Shown in pieces: positions 1 through 9,389 of a stretch of DNA of 15,552 bases. The stretch is from Capsaspora owczarzaki ATCC 30864. Lineage: Eukaryota; Opisthokonta; Filasterea. Within the stretch, counting starts at the first letter, position 1, and each line of letters opens with the position of its first letter. The notes below the pieces were generated by a model that was not told the origin of the DNA, made no database searches, and saw nothing but the letters and a program-made list of their open reading frames with translations. The position numbers and the translations under genes are program-made. The DNA lies in the NCBI RefSeq assembly GCF_000151315.2, contig NW_011887296.1:1496250-1511801 (forward strand), in the 5' to 3' direction.

Positions 1-195
1 GTGAATGTCACCTTTGTTCTGGAAAATCAGAGGAGGGGAAGTGGTTTGGGAAACCATGGTAAAACCGTGCGAAATTCACCTTTGAGCTCGATTTGCGCAA
101 AAACGAGCGCGATGACGTATACTTTTTATTGCAGATTCGGAATCAGCGCATTTCATAGGTGTAAGTACATATCTTAGATCTTTTGGAAAACGTGG

Positions 196-209
196 TTCCA
201 AATTTGGAA
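196..209. promoter_or_regulatory. Perfect palindrome containing a CArG-box consensus
   Basis: TTCCAAATTTGGAA is a perfect 14-base palindrome. Its core CCAAATTTGG (198-207) matches the CC(A/T)6GG consensus bound by SRF-type MADS-box factors in opisthokonts. It lies about 435 bases upstream of the first plus-strand gene. The match is seen directly; function is inferred, and a 10-base consensus can occur by chance. Confidence 0.35.
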
Positions 210-244
210 GGCAACCTAACACTTAACTCGGGGCCAGCTTTTAA

Positions 245-262
245 CCCTAACCCTAACCCTAA
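245..262. repeat. Interstitial telomeric repeat, (CCCTAA)3
   Basis: Three perfect CCCTAA units, preceded by TTTTAA so that the phase continues partly to the left. This is the C-strand of TTAGGG, the telomere unit of animals, many fungi and many protists. The orientation is that of a left chromosome end, but 240 bases of ordinary sequence lie to its left, so it is internal here. Confidence 0.85.
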
Positions 263-446
263 TCTCCTTCCAGCTCAGAGTTCTCGAGCTCCAAAGCAGC
301 GAGCTGCGCCTGAAGAAGCGCGATCTTCTCTTTTCTCGCCGCCGTCTGTTGCCTCGTGTGTGCCGCGGGGCCTGCGCTTGCCTCAGCGCTAGTCAAAGCG
401 CTGGTTGGATCGGTTACAACAGACATCGGGTGACTGTAGTCAGAGT
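259..446 (-). CDS. Possible small coiled-coil exon, minus strand
   Basis: Read on the minus strand, an ATG at 426-424 opens 55 codons ending in TAG at 261-259. The product is Ala/Glu/Gln-rich and ends in a heptad-like segment, KIALLQAQLAALELENSELE, which resembles a leucine zipper; a complete bZIP basic region is not present. An acceptor-like ACATTGCAG lies just upstream, so the frame can start at 446, with a branch-point-like CTAAC further upstream. The stop codon is formed by the telomeric array itself. The composition looks more protein-like than the plus-strand frames here, but no upstream exon could be fixed. It may be a terminal exon, a truncated gene or chance. Confidence 0.3.
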
Positions 447-643
447 CTGCAATGTGTAAGACCTTGGTAGGGTTAGCCAGGCAATGTTGTTGTAAAGTGT
501 TTTATTTCACTTTGCAGACTGAACTGCAATTCCAAATGCATGCATACAAACAATACAAAGACATCAACGCCGAGTCTTCTTAGCAAAGAACGACCCAGTC
601 GGGACCGCAGAGCCTGCGAGTCCTGACAGCAATCGAACTCTTC

Positions 644-1904
644 ATGCGCCTGTCTCAAGCTCCACGACCAGATGGAAAGCCTCGCCGCCAGTTCGGTCCC
701 AACGGCCCGAGCGAGTCGTTTTTGGAGCGGTTTTTCGCCGAGTTTTCCGACGAACTCCGCTGGATCACTGCACACTCGATCGAAACCATTCGTACGGCCG
801 CGATGAACGAGAAAACCCTCAGAAGCTTCTTTGAGCGCCTGCAGGAGCTTTGCGCCAAGTCGGAGGGAAGCTGTGGGCCGAGCCTGGGCGGATTTTCAGC
901 TGCGTCCGGAAACTCAGCGCCTCCTTGACGCTTTCGTGAGTGATGTGCGCACCCTGCTACAGATTCCATCGCTTCTCACGTTCGAGGAGTTGCTGCGAGC
1001 GCCCCCGCTGACACCGTCGTCGAGCTGCACCGAGCCCGTCACTATCCGAACCGTCAAGCCGAACAAGGCCTACTCGCCCCAAGATGCGGCACAGCGTGCT
1101 ACCCAACACGAGCGAGAAGCTCGGGAACAAGAAAAGGCTCAGGTTGCGCCTCTCATGGCGGAGTACAACCGGGCAATGCGGACCTACGAAGACAAAATCG
1201 AGCCCGTCATGAATCAGCAGGACCAACGCAAGTCGACGATCGATGCCGACCAGGCCCGGCTCGCAGAACTCGAGGCAGATGACTCGGCAGCCGCTCTGGT
1301 TGCAGACGTGCGTGCGCAACTTCACGCGAACCAGCAGAGGCTCGCCAAAGTCAACGCGACCGTGAAGCAAATGGTCGCCGCAAAACCCAAGCGCCCCGAC
1401 GTCCGACACGTCCGCGCGCTTGCCGCCTCGAAAGCAGCAGCTGCGGCACCGGCTTTGCAATCGGTTGCGACGATGGCGGTTGAGCAGGACGACTCTGACG
1501 ACGAATGCGAAGAGGACGGCATTCCGCCGTCGCCAATGCAGGTGACTTCTGCCGCTCCAGCGCGCTCCAGGAAGAGAATCTATGAAAGAGACTCTGACGA
1601 CGAGGCCGCTCCATCATTTGAAACAGCACAGAGTGGCGGGTCGGACGAGAATGTGACCTATTCACTGTCGTCAAGATCTCTCGAGCGGCTGAAGGAGCCC
1701 CGTCTTGCTACCCGCAGCTCATCGCGGCTCATATCGTCTCCAGGTGTGACACTCAGTCGTGCCAACACAATTGGCGTGAGCAGCTGGCTGACAAACGACA
1801 TGGCGGCGATGCAGCTCGTGTCAACCGAGGGAAATGTGTCGTCCACGCCGAAAACCGATCGCCGGAAGCGACTCGCGCTATCTGACCTCTCCAATTCGAA
1901 CTAA
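644..1904 (+). CDS. Unrecognised helical/coiled-coil protein, one frameshift
   Basis: I do not recognise this family. The reading frame from ATG 644 runs to about 865, then continues one frame over to TAA 1902-1904. Ignoring one G of GGG 865-867 gives a continuous helical segment (ELCAKSEEAVGRAWADFQ) and a protein of about 419 aa. Residues about 25-125 look helical (FLERFFAEFSDELRW and following). Residues about 150-250 are charged and coiled-coil-like (AQRATQHEREAREQEKAQ onward). The C-terminal 160 residues are disordered, Ser-rich and acidic, with DSDDE clusters next to basic RKR motifs, suggesting CK2-type sites and possible nuclear location. The start is uncertain: the frame is open from 584, and another ATG at 672 lies in a different frame. 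No introns are needed. Confidence 0.65.
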
Positions 1905-1961
1905 ATGTGTTACATGTATGGCTTTATATGCAATTTGATGTATGTTATTGTTGTCGGGTTG

Positions 1962-1967
1962 ATTAAA
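1962..1967 (+). other. Probable poly(A) signal, ATTAAA
   Basis: ATTAAA, the commonest variant of AATAAA, lies 58 bases after the stop codon of the first plus-strand gene, within an AT-rich stretch unlike the coding sequence before it. Confidence 0.4.
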
Positions 1968-2349
1968 CGACGATAATTCTTTGTCCCGATTCGAACCCGC
2001 GCACACTCCCGGCCATAAGTACGCACAACATGACCCTATCGTCCACCAATACGGAGAATATCGATTTTCTTTGCATCTTCGCTGCATGTCCACTGTCGGA
2101 GACGGGCTGGAAGGTGCCGGGAGTGTTGCGGAGGCTGCCCTTCCATCTACGGGACAAGATTTTTCGCGCCCAGCCAAAGGTCAATGCAAAGTCAAAATTT
2201 CATATTGCTCCGACCGCCCCCATCTTTGGCACATCGACTATATGAATAATGTTGAACAAGAATACGAAGAGAGCCAGATGCAGGGTGGTCGCCAGTTTCT
2301 GTCCGGTAGAAGGAGGCTCCTCTCTACGTTTTGGTTTTACGTTTTTCTC

Positions 2350-2366
2350 TTTCAAACCGATGTGTA
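2350..2366 (+). repeat. 17-base direct repeat, left copy
   Basis: TTTCAAACCGATGTGTA occurs here and exactly again at 2990-3006. The two copies bracket 623 bases that include an A26 tract. Confidence 0.7.
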
Positions 2367-2584
2367 GTGGTCCTCACACCGTCGCAACAACAAGAGTTCA
2401 CTGGTGACATTGTCATTGTCGGTCGCCAATTTTTTTGACGCAATTGGGATATTGGTGTCTTGTTTTTGATTCAAATTTTTCCAGCACCCCTGTCTTGTGC
2501 CAACAACTGCGTACGCTTCCTATCCAGTCCGAGTCCTACCACATATCGTTGATGCGATACTCCTGCAAAGCACGGCAGTTTCGC

Positions 2585-2610
<26 letters not shown>
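2585..2610 (+). repeat. A26 homopolymer
   Basis: Uninterrupted run of 26 A in the intergenic spacer, between the two copies of the 17-base direct repeat. Confidence 0.9.
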
Positions 2611-2615
<5 letters not shown>

Positions 2616-2989
2616 CAGGGCTTGAGCAATCGGTTCGAGGCACGAGCGCAGTTCGTTCGATTCGTTTCTTTGCTCCTCAATTCGTGGTGCCGATATGTGA
2701 TTCGTGATGTGATGTGAGATTGTTGTGGTAGTGAGTCAATCGTAGCAGCAGGTGCGTGATTGCGTTTCTCAGACATTGTTTTGATTTACTGTATTTTTTT
2801 TTGGATGCGTTTTTTTATTGCCTTTTTGTGCCGAACAGGACTTTTCGGCAGACGTCTGGAACGCATTTTATCAAGCGCCATCCTTTACGTTGCCGAGCTG
2901 TAGCAGCATGAAATAGCTGGACTGTCAACAAATAAACCCAGCAAATTTCCAATGTGTTCAGTACTTCTCCTCGCCTCGTAGCCAAATGG

Positions 2990-3006
2990 TTTCAAACCGA
3001 TGTGTA
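2990..3006 (+). repeat. 17-base direct repeat, right copy
   Basis: Second exact copy of TTTCAAACCGATGTGTA. This copy overlaps an inverted repeat, AACCGAT-GTGT-ATCGGTT (2995-3012), a 7-bp stem with a 4-base loop about 130 bases upstream of the WDR7 start codon; the left copy lacks the second arm. Confidence 0.65.
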
Positions 3007-3088
3007 TCGGTTGGTGCCCAAACACTTGCGAATTCTCCCCCATCTGAACTCTCATGTCTGGATTTTTCTCAGACGTCTACTGTAGTCC

Positions 3089-3112
3089 TTTTTTTTTTTT
3101 TTTTTTTTTTTT
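3089..3112 (+). repeat. T24 homopolymer upstream of WDR7
   Basis: Twenty-four T followed after a short gap by T11 (3125-3135), ending 8 bases before the WDR7 ATG. This is the probable 5' leader or core promoter region, so it may act as a nucleosome-excluding dA:dT tract; the function is inferred. Confidence 0.6.
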
Positions 3113-3143
3113 CGATTTTTCGTGTTTTTTTTTTTGGTCCACA

Positions 3144-3553
3144 ATGTCGGCGGCTGGCGGGACAAGCGCTCCTTCCGCGTCCTCATCATCGGCCTTTGTC
3201 GCAGCGCCCTCCTCGACTGCCGCAGCCTCCGCTTCATCATCACTATCCGCTTCGTCCTCATCCGCCTCGTCCTCACTGTCCTCGTCCTCGGGCTTGGCTT
3301 CGGCGGTCTCGGCGTCGCAGCAGCTCGTCATCCCAATTGCCCTCTGGAACCAGTCCGCGCCAAGCCACTGCGTCACTTCGCTGCTCGTCACCGAGGACCA
3401 GACGACCCTCGTCACTGGCGCCAAGAGCGGCCAGCTCTGCTTCTGGTCGCTGCACCTCCCGTCGCCCAGCGCAGCCAACGTAAGTGCAAATGGGACCAGA
3501 ACGCTCGTGTTTTCCCCCCCCAGCGCAATGGGAAATCAGCAAAACAGATCTCG

Positions 3554-3595
<42 letters not shown>

Positions 3596-6500
3596 GCTGG
3601 CGTTTGCATTGCGATGCATTTCTCACTCACTGACTTCTCCTCTGATTGCTTGTCCTTGATCTTTGCTCGTTTCTGGGCCTTTGTGAATGATGCCGTCACG
3701 CACTCTGCTCGCCTTGTGGGTCAACTTCAACACTCCAACGCGAACAATTTGGCGCAAATTCTGGCTCTTCTCTACGAAACGAACGAACGGGGTGGCATTT
3801 CGCTGACGACGCGTTCTGCTCTGCTGATGATGCGTGTGCGTTCTTCGGATGTGTCCCTTTTTGCTTCTGCCACGCTTGGGCGATAACGCAGAGCGAGCAG
3901 GCTGCAAAACGAGCACCAACGTCGCTCGCGCCGAGATTTCTCGCCTTCACACATGTGGCTGCTGTCAATGCGTTGGTCGAGTGCATCTACTATGTCGACG
4001 CAGCTCCAACACACGTTATTCTGAGCGCATCGGCGGACGGGTAAGAGCTGTAACAACGCAACAAGGAATCATTGTCGACTTGCTCTTTCGTTGTGCGCTG
4101 CGTTTCGCTCTGCGTCGTTTCCTCTCATTTTCTGTTCATTGCCTAGCGTAATGGCAATCTCAGATCGCTCCAATGGTCGATGCCTCCAGTCTGCTCAATG
4201 CCTTCCAGAAAGCCCCACTCAGCTGGAAGTGCGTAGCTATTGATTCGCGCGTCTTTGTGTTTTTGAATCTTGGACGTGTTGTTGAGGGTCATCTCTCACT
4301 GCTTCTTGTCGCAACACAATCATCCTCTTTGATTAGATTATTGCACAAGGCACGAAGGTGGTTTGCTGCGGTCGATTCACCGACATTTTGATTATTGACA
4401 TTGCCACTCTTTCGGTATGCCCCACTCATCGTCGTTGCTCGCGCTCTGTGTGCTATCGCTTTCCTTCCCTGAGGCCACACCACACTTTGCTAACGTTTTT
4501 GTTGCTTCTTCTTCTCTCCTTTTCGCTCTTTTTTTTTTTTTTTTTTTTTTTTGGTTTTGTTCCCCTGCTCGGCTAGGTCACACACGTTATTCATTCTGTC
4601 AGCAAACCTGGCTGGATTAGCACACTCTGTGTATGGGATTGCTTTTCTTCTGCTGGTACGTATTCTTATTCGAGCACAAACGGACTCTTGCGTTCCGTGT
4701 TGTTTTTCGTTGTCGACGCCTCTAACCTGCCCGCGGTGGATTCCCCGATTCCTTTTGTTCTCGCAGGAGTACCCGGTCAAGGTCTGCTTACTGTGTCCAT
4801 TGACGGGACATTCCAACTTTGGGGACTCGAGTTTGTCACACGGACTGGCGTCAAGCCGCCAGATAGTCCATTGAGCATTTTGAGTCTGGAAGGTTGCACA
4901 CGAGCGACAGCCATCTGTGTCAACCCTTTCAACAACTCTTCCATCCTCATTGTGTGCAACAACGAATGGATTGTAAGTTTTACGATTTTGCTGTTGTGGC
5001 ATTGTCTTTTTTTTTTTTTTTTTTTTTTCGGCTAATCTTTTTCCTTCTTTGTGTATCTCTGATCATCTGACCTTCCGCCTTCTCCTTGTCCCGCTTTCCA
5101 TAAACCACTCCAGTTACTTCCTAGCAACGATTTTCGCCCGCTTTGTCGGATGCGTTGCCCATTGCGCCTTGGATGGGCGGGCGGCTCGTTTTTCGACGCC
5201 GAGACCATCTTGGCTTGGACCCACGATGGTATTGGGTATCTGTACCGGCTGCCTAGTCTACCAGACCTGCCACCTCTCAGCTTGTCCTCGCAGTCACAGT
5301 TTGGCTTTGACAAGGCGCCAGCAAACGCAATTCCGCATCAGCCTACCTCCAATCCTCTTCCTCCTCCATTGCTTCGCGAGCAAAGCTCTGGCAGCTTCAA
5401 TCCCGCGAGTTACCACTTGCGGCTCCTGGGCGCTGCTGGCCAGCTGCCTGGGCAGCGCGCGGAATCGCAAAAGGCCGTGCTGTGCAACGAAGAGCCCGCT
5501 CTGTTGTGCGTCTTCCAGAAAGCCATGCCACCACCCGAGGAGCAACAACCTGGCTGGGCTGCTGACGTGCCCCAAACACTGCTCCACGGGACTTACCCAG
5601 TCATGCAGTATCAGCGTCGGCTGGCAATGGATGACACGCAGCCAAACTCGGCCGCAATGTTCACCATTGACATGCTCGTGCGCGCTGACGGGCTCGGTCA
5701 AGTGCATGTCTGGAATGTTGGCAACTTCCTGGACGCCGTGAGCCCGTCGTCCTCTCTGGCCGCAGCCACCGAGTCTGGTTCGACTGGGCTGCAAAGCGCT
5801 TCGCCAGTCCATACCCAATCGCCGTCTGCGCCTTCCCCAATATCCAAGCGGTTGTCACTGATCTCTGCCAGCAATCCCGCAGCAGCAGCAGCTGCATCAT
5901 CTGTTCTACCGCGCGGCTCTCTGCAAGCGACAGGGCGAAAGCTGAGCTTGTCCAGAACGTCCTCGGAGTGGTCGTCCAACATTTTGCTCCCTTTTATCAA
6001 CTGCAGCCTCGCAGGCGTGTGGGAGGCTCTTGGATGGCAGAGCAACAGCCATCACGGCGTTGACGAGGCAATCACAGCAACCATGATGGTCGATGACACG
6101 CATGTTGTGCGTGGTTTTGCCAACGGCCACATTGTCATATCCCACATTATCGGCATGTGCCGCTCCTGGACAGGCCTGCCTCCACGTGCCGACGATCACA
6201 TTGTGTGTCGCGCACACACTGATCGCATCACTTGCCTGCTCTATCCCGAGGCTGTCAGCGATGCACCCCGACAGCGCACTGTCTTTGTGTCTGGCTCGGC
6301 CGATTTTACCGTGCGCGTTTGGAGCGTCACATCTGGAACCCTGCTCAAGACGTTCGCATCCCACGGAGGCGAGATTATTCGCTTGATTCAACCGCCCCGC
6401 GACTCGCGTGCCTTTATGCAGAGCTTTGTCTGTTCTGTCGCTCAAGACCACTCTGTCTGCGTGTACTCGTTGTCGGATTTGCGCTATCGTCACCAGCTGG

Positions 6501-9080
6501 GTGGGCACATCTTCCCGATTACGACAGTGCAATGGAGCGTTGACGACGACTACGTTGTGGTCGGGTGCACCGATGGCACTGTCTACGTCTGGCAACTCAG
6601 TACCAATCATCTTGATCGCGTCGCAACCGGCCAAGTTGCCCTGGATATCTTGGAAAGTTGCTCGATGCATTCCATTCCGATTCATTCGAGTGGTTCCCAA
6701 CACCACCCTCCGTCGTCATCGCTCCCATCGTCTACACCGCACCTGCAATTGCAACCGTCTCATCAGCAGCAACTTCTTCAGCAACAGGCTCAAACCCACC
6801 ACTCCAAGCACCAGCCCCCGCAATTGCCACATTTGCCGCCTGTGGACCTCAACGACTTGCCCGACTCTACTGGCTCGGGACAGAATTCGCCGCGGCGTTC
6901 TCGAGGGTTCCCTCGCCTTCCCTTGACTAAGCGCGGGAGCCAGGCATCCAGTGGCAGCAGCTCCCCCGTTCTGGGCAACTCGGGAAGCGCTGGGTCGTTG
7001 CCAGGCGCGGCGTCAATGTTGCGTGAAGGTCAGACGCTTGAGCACCAGTCCGTTTCGTACAACGTGCCACACGCGCACATTCACGCCCCTGTTGCTGCCA
7101 TGCCTCTTGGAGCCGCGAGCATCATGTCAGTTGCATCAGACACGCCCAATGTCCAGCCCCAACACTATTCCAGCTGTTGTGATTGGCTCTGCCACCCCTG
7201 CATCGTCGTCGCCCGCAACAACCGGCTCTGCCAATAACGTCCCAGGCACTGCAACTGCTGCCTCTGCCAGCGCCGAGACTGGGCAGCCACTCATCCTGCA
7301 AAGCCCTTCTCGTCTGCGAGGCAAGCGCGCCATGGATTTGTTCTCGCTTCCCGTCACCGAAGAGGAGCCCAGGCTGCCAGTCTTGGTGGTGAACGTCAAG
7401 CGATTGATTGCCAGCCTTTTCCAGACCTTTACAACCACGAGTCGGTTTGCGGAACAAGACTGGTGGGCCAACCTCCCCACAGCTATCGCCAATGTCTTGC
7501 TGTCGCACCTGATTCCATGGAATTGCTTACCCAACTTGGATGCCACCTGCACCAGCAAACTGGGGCTCCACAAACCAACACACCAGCTGTGCTTGGGTGT
7601 TGTGGGCGATGATGGGCGCATTTCGTTAATGTTGCCCGACGCCAACAACGGCTCGATGCGCTGGCAGTCGTCAGCCCATCTCTCTGCGCTCTGCTCCATG
7701 TCGGTGATTACGCTTGCCAACACCTTCATGACGCTTGGTTCCGAGGTTCGGCGCGATGGGTGGAGCCATCTAATCACCGTCACATGCGCTCTGCTCCCAG
7801 ATCTCTTGCCCAACTTTGTTGAGCCCTCGCTGACGCTGCTTGCTCGGTTCTGGATGGACGTGCAAACCGACTTGCAGCAGGCAGCGCGCACGCTCGTCTC
7901 CCAGGGTCTGACGCGCATTGGCGAAAAGCAACGTACCATTCTTGCTGCGCGCTGGGACAAGGTCATTGAAAGCATGCGCGATCCCCACCATCCCGTGCGA
8001 GTGCTCCATGTTTTGCTGCTCGGCGTGCTTGGGTCTGAGTTCTCGGGGCTGGAAATGCGGATTGCGGACAACGTCGCCCGTTCGCTTCTTCGCTTGCTGT
8101 TTGATGACTCGGCCGATCTCGTTGCCCGCCAGCGCAACCAAATGATTGCCGCCGAGCTGTTGGCGGTTGGGTTTAACCTTTGGTCGCAGACCCGAATCGA
8201 TGTACAAACTTTGCTGCGACGATTGCTGTCGCTGAGCGCTGAAGTGTACCTTCAAACGCATGCTTCTCCCGCCGCCGCCGCATCCAACCTCTCGCTTTCG
8301 GCCCACTTGAGGGACTCGGGCAACTCGTCTGCCTCGCCTACCAAGCCGCAGACTGCTCCTGGCGCCAAGCCCAAGATGCACAACTCTGCGCGCCACGCCC
8401 TCTTGCTCATCGCGTCGACCTCACCCGATGCGTTTGTGCGTGCATTGAGCAACGAGGTGATGGGCGCTGCCAATGCTGGCGAAGAGCGAGAGCATGCGCT
8501 TCGCCTCATCCATCTCCTTGTCAACAAGAAGGCGATGGTGGTTGTGCCATACTTGGCTCGGCTTGTTGAAATTGTCGTGCAGTGCCTCGATCCGAGCATG
8601 CCCACCGTACGACAACGATGCATGGCCGAGGCCACCTCCATTTTGCACGACATGGTCAAGTCCTTCCGCCACATTGCTCTTCACACGGCGTCCCAACGAT
8701 TGGCTGTCGGTGCACCGGACGGGCCCATCATTGTTTACGATTTGCGCACGGCTTCCAAGTGGCACGCTCTCGAAGGCCACGCCGCAGTTTCCACGGCCAT
8801 CGCCTTCTCCCCCGATGGCAAGTACCTCGCATCGTACTCGTTTGATGACCGCGCGGTCAAAGTGTGGCAAGCGAGTACGGGCTTCTTTGGCGCGCTGTCG
8901 CACAGTTCCACCCCGTCTCGCACATTCCCTGTTGCTCGACCCGTTGGCATGGACGTCGTTTCGTCAGAGGCCTTCCTCGACAGTGTTCGCCTTGCATGGG
9001 TTCAGGCGCCACCTGGTGCTGGCTCCAAACGCAAACTGGAGCTCGTTCGGGGCGGAGAAGAGATGAGCTTTGTATTCTAA
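3144..9080 (+). CDS. WDR7: WDR7 orthologue (rabconnectin-3 beta), seven exons
   Basis: Exons: 3144-3479, 3892-4040, 4147-4228, 4337-4414, 4577-4655, 4767-4972, 5114-9080. All introns are GT-AG and all phases agree; exon 2 could start at 3901 instead. The product is about 1631 aa, a little longer than animal WDR7 (about 1490). After a 60-residue Ser/Ala-rich leader, LVIPIALW and HCVTSLLVTEDQTTLVTG match the family start. A central WD40 block (DFTVRVW, HGGEIIRLIQPP, DDDYVVVGCTDGTVYVW), a helical region (GRISLMLPD, GWSHLITVTCALLPDLL) and two C-terminal WD repeats follow in family order. WDR7 pairs with DMXL proteins (rabconnectin-3) and regulates V-ATPase assembly on endomembranes. One surplus C in 7157-7160, in a low-complexity linker, must be skipped. 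A poly(A) signal follows at 9126. Confidence 0.93.
3555..3594 (+). repeat. T40 homopolymer in WDR7 intron 1
   Basis: Forty T on the sense strand inside the 412-base first intron, not adjacent to the acceptor (3890-3891). The rest of this intron holds an open frame with no usable acceptor. Confidence 0.85.
4529..4552 (+). repeat. T24 homopolymer in WDR7 intron 4
   Basis: Twenty-four T on the sense strand, ending 24 bases before the exon 5 acceptor CTAG (4573-4576). This position suits a polypyrimidine tract. Confidence 0.85.
5007..5028 (+). repeat. T22 homopolymer in WDR7 intron 6
   Basis: Twenty-two T on the sense strand within intron 6 (4973-5113), about 85 bases before the acceptor. Confidence 0.85.
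6209..6600 (+). other. WDR7: WDR7 central WD40 repeats
   Basis: Consecutive WD40 units: HTDRITCLLYP to FVSGSADFTVRVW, then HGGEIIRLIQPP to FVCSVAQDHSVCVYSL, then HIFPITTVQWSVDDDYVVVG to VYVWQL. This order and these motifs follow animal WDR7 closely and form the most conserved part of the protein. A Gln/Pro/Ser-rich linker of about 200 residues follows, carrying the frameshift. Confidence 0.9.
7383..8876 (+). other. WDR7: WDR7 C-terminal helical region and terminal WD pair
   Basis: From VLVVNVKRLIASLFQTF onward the sequence follows the family's helical (armadillo-like) C-terminal half, including ARHALLLIASTSPDAFVRAL. From about 8664, FRHIALHTASQRLAVG to FSPDGKYLASYSFDDRAVKVW forms the closing pair of WD repeats. 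The protein ends MSFVF, comparable with the short hydrophobic end of animal WDR7. Confidence 0.85.
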
Positions 9081-9125
9081 AGCGTGGATTGAAATTTGGT
9101 GTCCATTGTTTACTGAAATTTTGAA

Positions 9126-9131
9126 AATAAA
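9126..9131 (+). other. Poly(A) signal of WDR7
   Basis: Canonical AATAAA 45 bases after the WDR7 stop codon, in an AT-rich stretch. Confidence 0.75.
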
Positions 9132-9163
9132 AGTTGGAACAAAAGTCAGCCGGCCACAGTTCA

Positions 9164-9189
9164 ACCAAAGCAACCGACCAAAGCAACCG
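9164..9189 (+). repeat. 13-base perfect tandem repeat, two copies
   Basis: ACCAAAGCAACCG occurs twice head to tail, just after the WDR7 poly(A) signal. Confidence 0.8.
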
Positions 9190-9226
9190 AGAAAGACCAG
9201 GCGGAGATTTGAGGCGGCTAAAGGTG

Positions 9227-9370
<144 letters not shown>

Positions 9371-9389
9371 ATTTGCATCTTCCGCGTCT

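Larger units (their letters stand above)
1..643. other. Upstream non-coding region with telomeric and CArG motifs
   Basis: No long convincing reading frame is seen here. The stretch holds a 14-base palindrome (196-209), an interstitial telomeric array (245-262), a possible small minus-strand exon (259-446) and a short opposite-orientation telomere-like motif, TAGGGTTAG (468-476). It should also contain the promoter and 5' leader of the plus-strand gene starting near 644; no TATA box was recognised. The plus strand has acceptor-like sequences ending at 133 (TTTTTATTGCAG) and 273 (CTCCTTCCAG), but no exon could be built from them. Confidence 0.5.
1905..3143. other. Intergenic spacer between two plus-strand genes
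   Basis: AT-richer than the flanking coding sequence, with only short overlapping open frames on both strands that show no protein-like composition or domain. It contains the likely 3' end of the first gene, an A26 tract, a T24 tract, an AATAAA at 2931-2936 with no assigned gene, a 17-base direct repeat, and the 5' leader of WDR7. Confidence 0.55.

Noticed and set aside
873-899. A 27-base mini-intron ending TTTTCAG in the first gene
   Set aside because: Its length is a multiple of three, so it cannot explain the frame change; dropping one G at 865-867 does.
1981-2050. GATTCGAACCC, resembling the T-arm/B-box of a minus-strand tRNA
   Set aside because: The flanking bases do not form a T-stem, and no matching acceptor strand, A-box or anticodon arm is found at the right distance.
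1878-2367. Overlapping open frames of 70-130 codons on both strands after the first gene
   Set aside because: They have mixed composition, no domain motif, and overlap the probable poly(A) site. They look like non-coding spacer.
3650-3886. Protein-like open frame in WDR7 intron 1 (ARFWAFVNDAVTHSARLVG onward)
   Set aside because: No AG acceptor precedes it in frame, and the WDR7 family needs no extra exon between WD units here. It is probably chance.
7127-7157. A 31-base GT-AG intron (GTCAGT...CCAG) to explain the WDR7 frame change
   Set aside because: The length would restore frame, but it is far shorter than every other intron in the window (about 80-410). A surplus base in CCCC is simpler and keeps the linker sequence.
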